Shown here: piece after piece, positions 22,266 through 29,640 of the stretch
Layout: each line of letters starts with the position of its first letter
Numbering within the stretch: the first letter of the stretch is position 1
Origin: Sodaliphilus sp050873765
GTDB taxonomy: Bacteria > Bacteroidota > Bacteroidia > Bacteroidales > Muribaculaceae
Direction: 5' to 3'
Length of the DNA: 29,640 bases
Assembly: GCA_050873765.1 (NCBI GenBank)
Contig: JBNMJK010000030.1
Location: 1-29,640 of the forward strand
Program-made: the position numbers and the translations under genes
Notes under the pieces: generated by a model
The model's input: only the letters and a program-made list of their open reading frames with translations
Told to the model about the DNA's origin: nothing
Database searches by the model: none

Positions 22266-23108
22266 TTATTCTAAGGGGCGTGGGGTGGCTTTCCATGTGC
22301 CGTCGGGATTGACGGTGATCGACAGGTAGCCCGATGTGCCTCCGTAGAGCGGATACGATGATGCGCTGGTGGTGTAAACGGGTATGCCGTCGATTTGGGT
22401 GGTTTCGCCATAATGGGTGTGACCAGCGAATATGGCTTTCACATGATATTTCTTCATGAGTTTCACATATTGCGTGCGGTATGGCTCGTTCCATTCCGAC
22501 TTGTGCTTTACGGGGCTGCCAGGAGCCAACACGGGCGGATGGTGCGCAAACACGAACACACCTTTCAAGTGTTTATATTTTTTCAGCTCGCCACGCATCC
22601 ACTTTAGTTGCGACGCTGCATCACGCTGTGCAGGCAGAGTGTCGCAAAGCAGAGCGTTGGAGTTGATGCCGATAAAGCCATAACCCCCATATTCAAATGA
22701 GAACTTTTCGTAGCCAATGCTGTCGAGATACTGCTGTCGTGGTGCGTCGGCATACTTGGGCATGTCGTGATTGCCAGGAATTACAAACACGGGAATGTCG
22801 GGGCTTATTTTCTTCACCACACTGCTGTAGGCTTTCACTTGCTCGGGCTTGAAGTGACGGTGAATCAAGTCGCCAGTGATGATGACGAATGCAGGTTTGA
22901 GCTGGTTGATGTGCACCACCATAGTCTCAAAGTTGTCGATGGTCCACTGTAGGGTTTGTCCCTTGCCGTGAAAACCAATCTGCGGGTCGGTCACCTGCAG
23001 GAAAGTGAATGACTTTTTGCTGTCGCCTTTAGCGATGGAGGGCTGCTGTGCCCATGATGACATAGTGGCGATGGTCAAGAGCAGCGTGAGGAGAAAATAG
23101 TGTTTCAT
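22266..23108 (-). CDS. Secreted metallophosphoesterase (calcineurin-like)
   Basis: A 280-residue protein with a signal peptide (MKHYFLLTLLLTIATMSSWA). The binuclear-metal motifs are in order: LQVTDPQIG (Asp41; Gln replaces the usual His, as in CPPED1-like members), VIITGDLI (Asp80), PGNHDMP (Asn113-His114), FAHHPP and FAGHTHYGE. It should hydrolyse a phosphoester outside the cytoplasm; the substrate is unknown. It starts 27 nt after the Porin_10-like gene, so the two are probably one operon, suggesting a substrate that enters through that porin. The C-terminus is closed by PDGTWKATPRPLE. Confidence 0.9.
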   Translation of the reverse strand: MKHYFLLTLLLTIATMSSWAQQPSIAKGDSKKSFTFLQVTDPQIGFHGKGQTLQWTIDNFETMVVHINQLKPAFVIITGDLIHRHFKPEQVKAYSSVVKKISPDIPVFVIPGNHDMPKYADAPRQQYLDSIGYEKFSFEYGGYGFIGINSNALLCDTLPAQRDAASQLKWMRGELKKYKHLKGVFVFAHHPPVLAPGSPVKHKSEWNEPYRTQYVKLMKKYHVKAIFAGHTHYGETTQIDGIPVYTTSASSYPLYGGTSGYLSITVNPDGTWKATPRPLE

Positions 23109-23135
23109 TTTTTATAGTAGTAGAGTGTTGATAAA

Positions 23136-25118
23136 TCAGTTCACAAAATTCACACTCACACCAATCTGGAAGCGAGCGGGATTGAGCGGGTAGTGGGGCG
23201 TGGAGAAATAGTTGTCGCCGCCAAACATACCCTTGTTGGCGTGGGTGTACGACACATAGAAGCGTGCCTGCTTCATGCGGAAATTGGCATACACATTCAT
23301 AAAGGCGAAATTGCCGCACTTCACCTCACGCTGATTGTGGAAATTCATCAACGCAGGGTTGTAGGCAGGAGCGTAGTAGCTGGTGTAGTAGTTGGCATCG
23401 GCGCCTAATTGCACTTTCAGCACCTTAGCCACGGCAAACTTGATGAAAAGATTGCTGTAGATGGCGAATTTAGGTAGCGGAAGCACCACGTCGTTGCTGG
23501 AGGTTTGATAGGTAAGCTCATTGTCCCACGTGAGAATGCCAAAGCGCAGATGCTGCTTCAGCGTGGCGCTCAGCACATGAATGGGCGAGCTGCACTGCTC
23601 TGGCGTGCCATTTTCGCCAAAATAGAGAAAATTTTTAAGCGTTTCGTAGCCCACATTCACATTTGTGCCCGTGAAGGGAATGTTGAGTTCGCCGCCGGCG
23701 CGGAATCGCTTCTCCTTTTTCCACTCATTGCTCCACGCATAGTGGTTGCTGATAAAGCGCTTCATCAGGTAAGGCGCTTCCAAATTCTTGAAATAGCCGT
23801 AGCCACGGATCGTGACCGTGTCGCCAAAAAGGCGTAGCCTCGTGGCCACGTCGCCCGTAGCCTCCATGTCGCCAGCCACATCACCAAACACACCGAAGCG
23901 CGCCGAAGCATCGTAGGTGAGCACCGTGCCGTGCTGCTTGGTGAGCTGTCCGCCCACGTACATCAAATTCTGCGTGGTGCGGTGGTCGATGGTGCAGGGA
24001 AGCGGGTCAAGCCCCTCTGGCAGAGAGCCTGAAGCCGAAATGGTGTCGGCCACCTGCGTGTAGCGCCTGATTTCGTGCTGGGCATACACCGCGAAGCCAA
24101 ACTTGGCATATTTGTTGAAGCCCTCAAGCAGCGAAACCCCGAGCGTGTTGCGCAGATGCCAATAGCGGTTATGTTCATTGGTATTGCCCGTGCCAAGGTA
24201 TGTGTTCGGAAAAAACTCCTTGTCCTGCGTGCCCGATTCGTTCAAGAACTTATGCGTGTTGATTTTATAGTCGAAATTCCAGATAAAGCTGGTGACGGGA
24301 ATGTAGGTGCGGCCCACGATGGTGTCGGCCACCGAGTCGCGCTGGTATTTGTAATAGCCCACCTTGTAGCGGTGGTTCATCACCAACTGGTGGCCATCGA
24401 GTCCCGACTGTGCCGCGGTTAGGCGTGTGAGAATGTCTTTAGGGCTCACCTTAGAGTCGCCGCCCTGCACTTCTGCCGGGTCGGTAATGTAGCGGTCGTC
24501 GGTGATGCCGCCGTTTTCCTTGTTGGTGTGGCTGAAATTCATCATCACCGCCTGAAGTTCATACCTGTCGCCCAAATACGACACAAACCCCTTCCACATG
24601 AAATTCTTTTGCGCCTGATTCTCGTAGCTGCCCTTGCTGTAGATATAGTCGAGCGCGGCACCAGCAGCCAGCCGCTTGTTCACATTGCCGCTGAATTCCA
24701 TGGTGGTGCGGTCCTGGTTGCTGTATTTGTCGCCACCAGTGGTGTGCGACAGCAGCGTCATCGGAATTCTGGAATTGTAGAAGCGGTGATTCGCCAGCGA
24801 AGGCAGCCATGCACTCAGCGCATCAGCATGGAAAAAGGCGCTGATGGGCTTACGGTCGAAGAAAATCTGGTCCTGGCCCTCGCTGCCATAGTTGCCCGTG
24901 GTGGCATAAGCCTTGCTGCGGAAAGAGGGGATAGCATTGTCGTGATAATTTTCATACAGCGTGTCGATGCCGGCAGGGTACTGAAGCCCCAGCGGGTCGC
25001 TCATCGTCCATGCGTAGGAAGGCTCCACCTTCACATCTTTCTTTTTAGCCGGGGCACTGAAGGCTGCAATCGCCACAATCGCCACGGTGCAATATCTTGT
25101 GAATGATTTGTACGTCAT
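23136..25118 (-). CDS. Putative outer-membrane porin (Porin_10-like)
   Basis: A 660-residue protein with an N-terminal signal region (MTYKSFTRYCTVAIVAIAAFSAPA). Many amphipathic beta strands follow, for example YELQAVMMNFSHTNKENGG and ARFYVSYTHANKGMFGGDNYF. The closing strand ARFQIGVSVNFVN is the usual C-terminal barrel strand. The middle pattern FYNSRIPMTLLSHTTGGDKY resembles the conserved N-terminal block of the Bacteroidetes putative porin family (Porin_10). It is large enough for a barrel of 16 or more strands. No TonB box or plug domain is visible, so it is a passive channel candidate rather than a SusC-type receptor. Substrate is unknown. The -7 element at 25141-25148 lies just upstream. 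Confidence 0.8.
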   Translation of the reverse strand: MTYKSFTRYCTVAIVAIAAFSAPAKKKDVKVEPSYAWTMSDPLGLQYPAGIDTLYENYHDNAIPSFRSKAYATTGNYGSEGQDQIFFDRKPISAFFHADALSAWLPSLANHRFYNSRIPMTLLSHTTGGDKYSNQDRTTMEFSGNVNKRLAAGAALDYIYSKGSYENQAQKNFMWKGFVSYLGDRYELQAVMMNFSHTNKENGGITDDRYITDPAEVQGGDSKVSPKDILTRLTAAQSGLDGHQLVMNHRYKVGYYKYQRDSVADTIVGRTYIPVTSFIWNFDYKINTHKFLNESGTQDKEFFPNTYLGTGNTNEHNRYWHLRNTLGVSLLEGFNKYAKFGFAVYAQHEIRRYTQVADTISASGSLPEGLDPLPCTIDHRTTQNLMYVGGQLTKQHGTVLTYDASARFGVFGDVAGDMEATGDVATRLRLFGDTVTIRGYGYFKNLEAPYLMKRFISNHYAWSNEWKKEKRFRAGGELNIPFTGTNVNVGYETLKNFLYFGENGTPEQCSSPIHVLSATLKQHLRFGILTWDNELTYQTSSNDVVLPLPKFAIYSNLFIKFAVAKVLKVQLGADANYYTSYYAPAYNPALMNFHNQREVKCGNFAFMNVYANFRMKQARFYVSYTHANKGMFGGDNYFSTPHYPLNPARFQIGVSVNFVN

Positions 25119-25140
25119 TGATGAAATCTGCTTTAGCTTA

Positions 25141-25148
25141 CAAAGTTA
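25141..25148 (-). promoter_or_regulatory. Candidate -7 element of the porin-phosphoesterase operon
   Basis: TAACTTTG on the minus strand (25148-25141) lies 22 nt before the porin ATG at 25118. No TTG at the standard distance was found. Confidence 0.4.
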
Positions 25149-25220
25149 AGCAAAAAATCCATATTCTTAAAAATGGTGATTCAAAACCGTGCGCTTTTGC
25201 GCTTAAAAATGGGTCGATGA

Positions 25221-25265
25221 AAAGAAAAGCAGTAGCCACCCCAATGCTGGGAAGCTACTGCTTTT
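25221..25265 (-). terminator. Terminator of the M6 protease-DUF2461 operon
   Basis: Minus-strand AAAAGCAGTAGC (25265-25254) pairs perfectly with 25236-25225 across a 17-nt loop. The 3' arm runs into TTTTCTTTTC. It lies about 107 nt past the DUF2461 stop and before the next operon's promoter. Confidence 0.7.
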
Positions 25266-25371
25266 ATGCTTAGGCACTGCGCACTTTTGCTGCTATGATT
25301 TGCCGCTTTAAAAGTAAGTGTGTGCGTGGCAGTGACAGAATGATGCTGCCAAGAATAGACCAGTGGCGGCG

Positions 25372-26043
25372 CTAATCGAGGTCGAAAACGTAGTTGAGGA
25401 AATCGTGCATAGGCTGAAGGCGGCGCAGGTCGTGTGCCACTTTCTTCACCCAGTCGTCGCATTGGAAATACGCCTCGTCGAGGTTCGCCATCATAATGTA
25501 TTCCTTCATCTTCAAGTATTTGGCCATAGGGTTGCTCTCATCGTAGCCTTTAGGCATTTTCTTGAGGGTTTCGCAGTCCCAGTGATAGAAACCACTGATG
25601 GAGGGACTGTTCACAATCTTCAGAAACTCATCGCCCTCAGCGTCGATCAAGCTTCGCAACTCATCGAGCACCGCTTTCTCTGGCCACCAGATTCCACCGC
25701 CAATCATCAACTTTCCTGGCTGGAAGTGCACATAGTTACACGAAATTTTCGTGTGCCTGCCACCCTTGCCAATCACGGCAGAAAAATAATTCTTATAGGG
25801 GCTTTTGTCCTTGCTGAAGCGAATGTCGCGGTAGATGCGATACACGCTGCTTTTCAGGTTCAGCCCGCGGCAGCCCTCATCATACTCACCCACGAGCATG
25901 ATGAGGCGCTCAACGTCGGCTTCCCAAGCCTTACGCACGGCATCGTATTCGGCCTTGTGGGCATTGAACCATGCGCGGTCGTTGTTCATTTCGAGGCGGT
26001 GCAGGAAAGCCGTCACGTCGCTGATTTTGCACTTGGAGCTCAT
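25372..26043 (-). CDS. DUF2461 domain-containing protein
   Basis: A 223-residue protein without signal peptide. It matches the DUF2461 pattern throughout: FLHRLEMNNDRAWFNAHKAEYDA near the N-terminus, IYRDIRFSKDKSPYKNYFSAVIG in the centre, YVHFQPGKLMIGGGIWWPE, and a C-terminal DEAYFQCDDWVKKVAHDLRRLQPMHDFLNYV. The function of the family is unknown. It begins 4 nt after the M6 protease stop, so the two are almost certainly co-transcribed. A functional link is unexpected, because one product is secreted and the other cytoplasmic. Confidence 0.92.
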   Translation of the reverse strand: MSSKCKISDVTAFLHRLEMNNDRAWFNAHKAEYDAVRKAWEADVERLIMLVGEYDEGCRGLNLKSSVYRIYRDIRFSKDKSPYKNYFSAVIGKGGRHTKISCNYVHFQPGKLMIGGGIWWPEKAVLDELRSLIDAEGDEFLKIVNSPSISGFYHWDCETLKKMPKGYDESNPMAKYLKMKEYIMMANLDEAYFQCDDWVKKVAHDLRRLQPMHDFLNYVFDLD

Positions 26044-26047
26044 GGCC

Positions 26048-28528
26048 TTATTTTTGCAGAATGATATTGATAACCGCAGTCACATCGCTCACGTCAACCT
26101 TTCCGTCGGCGTTCACATCGTAAACGAAGTTAGGGTTGTTTTCCGCGCCGAGAATACGGTTGATAACAGGAGTGATGTCGCTTGCGTCAACCACACCGTC
26201 GCCATTCACATCGCCAGTGATGCCACCTTCAGAAAGGAGCTTCACGGTCTTGGCTTCACTCCAATCGCTTTCAGTGTCGTCGAGATACAGTGCCTTCACC
26301 TTATAAGAATAGTTTACGCCGGGGGTGAGACCAGCCACGGTGTAGAGTGTGTCGGTGATGCCTGTGATGGTGCGTGTGTCGGCATCGCCGGTTTCGGCAG
26401 CAGCCATGCGTGGAGCAGCCGCATCTTCCGACGCGTCGCCCGAATAAATTTTCACCGTTTTGAGCATCACGCGCTTTTTAGCGGCAGTGTTCTCAATCTT
26501 GATATAAGAATTATCGCCACCTCCGGTGAGCACCACGGTGTATTCGCTCTCATTGTCGGTGAGCACCACATCTTTCACGCTCTGAGCCTGTTCCTGGCTG
26601 TTGAGCAGCGAAATGCGCATCGTCACACCCTCGTCGGTGCCGTATGGCTTCGCTGTCACCTTCACGGTGGCTATGCCGTCTTTATCGGTGATGTTCAGAG
26701 CCGGGCTGGTGATGTAGCCAGTGGCCTTGGAAGTGCCAAGGCGGTAGTAGCCCGAGTCTTTATATGTGCCAGAGCTGCTCTTTGTCCAGTCTTCGGGCAG
26801 ACCGCCAGAGAAGTCGGTGGTGCTGAGCAGTTCAGAAGGCTGCACTTTGTCGGCGTTTTTCACCACCAGCGTATAGCTGCTGGCGTTTTTGGCAGTGCTC
26901 CAGTGGGCAGTGAACGAATTGCTGGTCACATCAGTGGCCTCGGTGAGCACAGGAGAGGTTTTTGGCATCGCTTCCTTTATGAACCAGAAACTCACCACGC
27001 CATTATTGTCGGTGATTTCAGTGATAGGTTTGCTCATATAGGTGCCCGTGTTCACCTTTGCTGCTGGGGTAGAGGTGTCGGTGAGCTGGTTGTTGCCCTT
27101 GTAGGGGTAGAGGTCACCCTTCATATCGGTTTCGCTTGCAGCGCCACCGCTCATGAGCAGTTTGCCATCGGCAGGAATGATGGTCATGCGCTGAAGAGCG
27201 TAGTTGTTCACCACATTATTCTCCCATGCACCCTTGCTGTAGGTGACGTGCGTCACCTGCAGGCCATGGCTTGGCAGATAGGCGTCCCAGCCAGTGAGTT
27301 GGCGGTTTTCCAGCACATAGTATTCATTAGAAGCCTTGTCGTTCACCACCTTGTAGGCTTCAGCGTCGGCATTGGTGATAGCCTGAAGCGAATACTGCTT
27401 GTTGGCTTCAGGAGTGCTGAGCTTCATCCAGCCCATGAACTCTTTCTCGTAGGCCGTGTAGCCGCAAGGCGTGTCGCCGTCGTTGTTGTAGCAGCCGCCG
27501 TCGAGCAGGCTCCAGTTGCCCATGCCGAAGTAATTGCCTGAATATTCCGTGTCGTAGAAGTCGGGCAGACCGAGGCAGTGTGAAAACTCGTGGCAGAAAG
27601 TGCCGATGCCATCGAGCTGCTTGCCATTGTCGTTCGAGCCGCGAGTCTCGTTGAACACGGCAAACTTGTCGATGCCAATGCCACCGAGCGTGAGCTTGCC
27701 GGGACCGTCGCCGTTGCGCTTGGCGTCGCTCAATTCCCATTGGCAAGGCCACACGGCGTTGGGCACAATGTTGTAGGCCTGGGCTTCACCCACACCGGCA
27801 TACACCACAATCACCACATCGCACTCGCCATCGCCGTCGTTGTCGTAGTCCTTCCAGTTGATGCCACTCTTCTCAGCCAGTTGGCAGGCTTCGCCCACCA
27901 TTTTTGCCACGCCCTTGTCGTTGCCGCCCTTGTCGTTGCCGCCATAAGTGGCGCGTGTGCTGGAAAGGTCGAATATGCCGTAGAGGTCGAATTGAGGGGT
28001 GAACTTGCCCCTCGACTGGTCGATGAAGTATTGCTTCACACTTTTTGCGCTTGTGGAATACATCTTTTCCAAGTCGGCCTTCGTGTTGCTCATCTTCTTG
28101 TCGGTGTACTGCACGAGCAGGATTGGAATTTTAGGGCTTCCCGTGCAAGGCACCTGTGGCGCTTTGGCAGCCGAAGCCCTTCTTCTTGCCTTGTCGCGAG
28201 CCTTTGCCGCCATGGTCATCGACTGTGACTGCGAGGCAATCCAGCTTGCTTCAGAGGCGCTTCGCTCAGAGGCATTGTGAGCAAGCACATTGGTGATGCC
28301 CTGGGCGTTGCTGTAATAGAAATTGCCATCATCAGCACGAGCCACGGTGATACCGTCGGAGGTGACAAAACTATGGTGGAATTCGTCGCCCACCATACTC
28401 ACTTGCAGGGCAGTGCCATCACTTTGTGTGTGAGTGATAGGCTTCCCCGGCTTAGCTGGAACGGCAAACGCATTGCCAACAGCCAAGAACAGCGCACAAA
28501 GCGCAATTAAAGTTTTCTTCATATTCAA
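26048..28528 (-). CDS. Secreted M6-family metalloprotease with C-terminal dockerin
   Basis: An 826-residue protein. A signal peptide (MNMKKTLIALCALFLAVGNAFA) is followed by a propeptide-like region (residues 25-130). The M6 catalytic domain contains CHEFSHCLGLPDFYD with the zinc-binding HEFSH (313-317). A fibronectin-like module (about 520-570, TSNSFTAHWSTAKNASSYTLVV) and a beta-rich module come next. The last 58 residues (769-826) are a type I dockerin with two calcium loops, DVNGDGVVDASDI and DVNADGKVDVSDV. M6 (immune inhibitor A-like) peptidases degrade extracellular proteins. The dockerin implies attachment to a cohesin or a surface-retention role; no cohesin is in the window. The GGNDK motif is tandemly duplicated (15-nt repeat at 27912-27941). 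Confidence 0.93.
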   Translation of the reverse strand: MNMKKTLIALCALFLAVGNAFAVPAKPGKPITHTQSDGTALQVSMVGDEFHHSFVTSDGITVARADDGNFYYSNAQGITNVLAHNASERSASEASWIASQSQSMTMAAKARDKARRRASAAKAPQVPCTGSPKIPILLVQYTDKKMSNTKADLEKMYSTSAKSVKQYFIDQSRGKFTPQFDLYGIFDLSSTRATYGGNDKGGNDKGVAKMVGEACQLAEKSGINWKDYDNDGDGECDVVIVVYAGVGEAQAYNIVPNAVWPCQWELSDAKRNGDGPGKLTLGGIGIDKFAVFNETRGSNDNGKQLDGIGTFCHEFSHCLGLPDFYDTEYSGNYFGMGNWSLLDGGCYNNDGDTPCGYTAYEKEFMGWMKLSTPEANKQYSLQAITNADAEAYKVVNDKASNEYYVLENRQLTGWDAYLPSHGLQVTHVTYSKGAWENNVVNNYALQRMTIIPADGKLLMSGGAASETDMKGDLYPYKGNNQLTDTSTPAAKVNTGTYMSKPITEITDNNGVVSFWFIKEAMPKTSPVLTEATDVTSNSFTAHWSTAKNASSYTLVVKNADKVQPSELLSTTDFSGGLPEDWTKSSSGTYKDSGYYRLGTSKATGYITSPALNITDKDGIATVKVTAKPYGTDEGVTMRISLLNSQEQAQSVKDVVLTDNESEYTVVLTGGGDNSYIKIENTAAKKRVMLKTVKIYSGDASEDAAAPRMAAAETGDADTRTITGITDTLYTVAGLTPGVNYSYKVKALYLDDTESDWSEAKTVKLLSEGGITGDVNGDGVVDASDITPVINRILGAENNPNFVYDVNADGKVDVSDVTAVINIILQK

Positions 28529-28582
28529 ATATTGAGAATCGTTTTGATTATTATATACTATTGGATATTGAACTTCAATCTA

Positions 28583-28613
28583 CAAAGATAGTTTTTTTAC
28601 TTGAATAAACAAA
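28583..28613 (-). promoter_or_regulatory. Promoter of the M6 protease-DUF2461 operon
   Basis: On the minus strand, TTTG (28613-28610), a 19-nt spacer and TATCTTTG (28590-28583) form a full Bacteroidetes consensus. Transcription should start near 28579, giving a leader of about 50 nt. Confidence 0.7.
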
Positions 28614-28728
28614 AACCGCCTTGCAGAAGAATTTCCGGTGCAAAAGATAGCATACACCTATTGATATATGCGTTTGGTAGGAAAATATATGTGTTTTGTC
28701 TATGAAATAGAGTAGATGGTATGTTGCA

Positions 28729-28760
28729 TTTGTGATATGGTGTGCCTATTCGTAAATTTG
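28729..28760 (+). promoter_or_regulatory. Well-formed promoter in the long intergenic region
   Basis: TTTG (28729-28732), a 20-nt spacer and TAAATTTG (28753-28760) match the consensus fully. It would start a plus-strand transcript near 28764, 250 nt before the tetR ATG. The rest of the 485-nt gap (28529-29013) holds no convincing gene. One 26-codon frame (28836-28916) and a weaker -7 element (TAATTTTG, 28913-28920) lie within it. Confidence 0.5.
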
Positions 28761-29013
28761 CACCGTAAAAGAATGTGCGAAAAAGGGTTTTTATAAGCAT
28801 CGTTATCAGCAAGCGTATGCCTATGGCAATGCAGGCCGCTGTATGATTGGTGAAAAACGGAAAAAGAGTGGTAAAAACCTTGAAAACTATTTAAGTTTTG
28901 AAAGTTTTCATCTAATTTTGTAGCGTTTTTTAGCATCATATAAGATAACAGGTAATTAGTAGTTCGTTCAAAAGCCCCGTCTTTTGTGTAAAGAGAAGGA
29001 CAATAAACATTTT

Positions 29014-29640
29014 ATGGATTTAAAACAACGCATATTACAGGAGGCTTCTCAGCTGCTCTATTCCATTGGGCCCGCCGCCATGACGATGGATATGGTGGCC
29101 CGCAGCTGCGGCATATCTAAGCGCACGCTCTACGAGCAGTTTCCCGATAAAAAGTCGCTGGTGAAAAAATGCCTTATCGATGAGCATGTGAAATGCTCCA
29201 GAGAGTTCAGAGCCATTTTCAACTCCACCGACAACTGCTTTGAAGCCCTATTTGGCGTGTTCAACTATTTAAGGAAAGGAATTGAGACAACTCCTGTCAC
29301 CTTCTACGACGACATCAAGCGGCTGTATCCCGACCTGCACTGCTCACTCAATGAAAAAAGCGAGCACAGGCGCGTGGCAGCCCTTGCCTTGGTGCTCAGC
29401 AATGCCAAGGAGCAAGGACTTGTGGAGAAAAACATCAACACCAAGGTGGCTTCGTTTCTGTTCTATGTGACCATTAAGAATTTGCACCGCAACAAGCTGT
29501 ACGCGCAATTCGGGTTCACAGAAATTGACGTTCTGCACGGCGCATTTGTGAATTTTCTCCGTGGCGTGGCCTCAGCAAAGGGGCTGGAGATGATCAAAGA
29601 CTATCTGCAGAAGAAAGACAAAAAAGAAAAAGAATATCAA
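29014..29640 (+). CDS. TetR/AcrR-family transcriptional regulator (cut by window edge)
   Basis: 209 codons are open from ATG 29014 to the right edge with no stop, so the very end is missing. The N-terminal helix-turn-helix is clear: MDLKQRILQEASQLLYSIGP, AAMTMDMVARSCGISKRTLYEQF (the recognition helix is ISKRTLYEQF) and PDKKSLVKKCLIDEH. The remainder is the helical ligand-binding and dimerisation domain. TetR proteins repress nearby genes until a small molecule binds. In Bacteroidales this type often sits in front of an RND efflux operon, which would lie beyond the window (inference). The promoter may be the one at 28729-28760 or the weaker -7 element at 28913-28920. The end KKDKKEKEYQ is charged and probably near the true C-terminus. 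Confidence 0.9.
   Translation, partial: MDLKQRILQEASQLLYSIGPAAMTMDMVARSCGISKRTLYEQFPDKKSLVKKCLIDEHVKCSREFRAIFNSTDNCFEALFGVFNYLRKGIETTPVTFYDDIKRLYPDLHCSLNEKSEHRRVAALALVLSNAKEQGLVEKNINTKVASFLFYVTIKNLHRNKLYAQFGFTEIDVLHGAFVNFLRGVASAKGLEMIKDYLQKKDKKEKEYQ

Noticed and set aside
25835..27541. A 568-codon open frame on the plus strand opposite the M6 protease and DUF2461 genes
   Set aside because: It spans two well-supported minus-strand genes and their junction, and its translation has no recognisable motif. It arises from codon bias of the real genes.

Overview
The window looks like a chromosomal piece of a gut-type Bacteroidales bacterium (Muribaculaceae or Prevotella-like; the family is inferred, not proven). 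The evidence is repeated Bacteroidetes-type promoters (TAnnTTTG about 19-20 nt after a TTG), Porin_10-like and TorF-like outer-membrane proteins, a GH20 hexosaminidase, a secreted M6 protease ending in a dockerin, and a vor/kor-type ferredoxin-dependent 2-oxoacid oxidoreductase. No tRNA, rRNA, CRISPR array, insertion sequence or prophage gene was seen.

Layout. 1-7.4 kb is all on the minus strand: the N-terminal part of a cardiolipin synthase, a 102-residue secreted peptide, a glycerol operon (glpK, glpF, outer-membrane porin), folD and ffh. The glpK reading frame carries an in-frame TAA at codon 15, inside its phosphate-binding loop. 7.6-12.8 kb is on the plus strand: a half-size EamA transporter, a possible 27-residue membrane peptide, a secreted PAP2 phosphatase with a barrel-like C-terminus, a low-molecular-weight tyrosine phosphatase with a promoter that predicts a leaderless mRNA, and a GH20 hexosaminidase. 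13.06-19.25 kb (plus) is a glycan cluster: GT2 transferase, NeuD-like acyltransferase, VOC protein, FkbH-like HAD-IIIC enzyme, acyl carrier protein, then two more GT2 transferases. One of these has a G8 tract in its first codons (candidate phase variation) and the other is frameshifted. 19.47-22.17 kb (plus) is a four-subunit 2-oxoacid:ferredoxin oxidoreductase operon. 22.27-28.53 kb (minus) holds a metallophosphoesterase downstream of a Porin_10-like protein, and a DUF2461 protein downstream of the M6 protease. A TetR regulator starts at 29.01 kb (plus) and runs off the window.

How the genes work together. glpF, glpK and the porin would bring in and phosphorylate glycerol, so a broken glpK would disable the pathway. 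The VOC-FkbH-ACP cassette is the most unusual set: FkbH enzymes elsewhere load a glyceryl unit from 1,3-bisphosphoglycerate onto an ACP. Its tight, overlapping arrangement with glycosyltransferases and a NeuD-like acyltransferase suggests carrier-protein-dependent decoration of a surface glycan. This is inference.

Non-coding structure is rich. There are two period-7 repeat elements (CTAAYYY and its complement) abutting the 3' ends of ffh and the tyrosine phosphatase gene, two related GC-rich hairpins sharing GTGGGGCGGACGCG, and several long stem-loops between genes.
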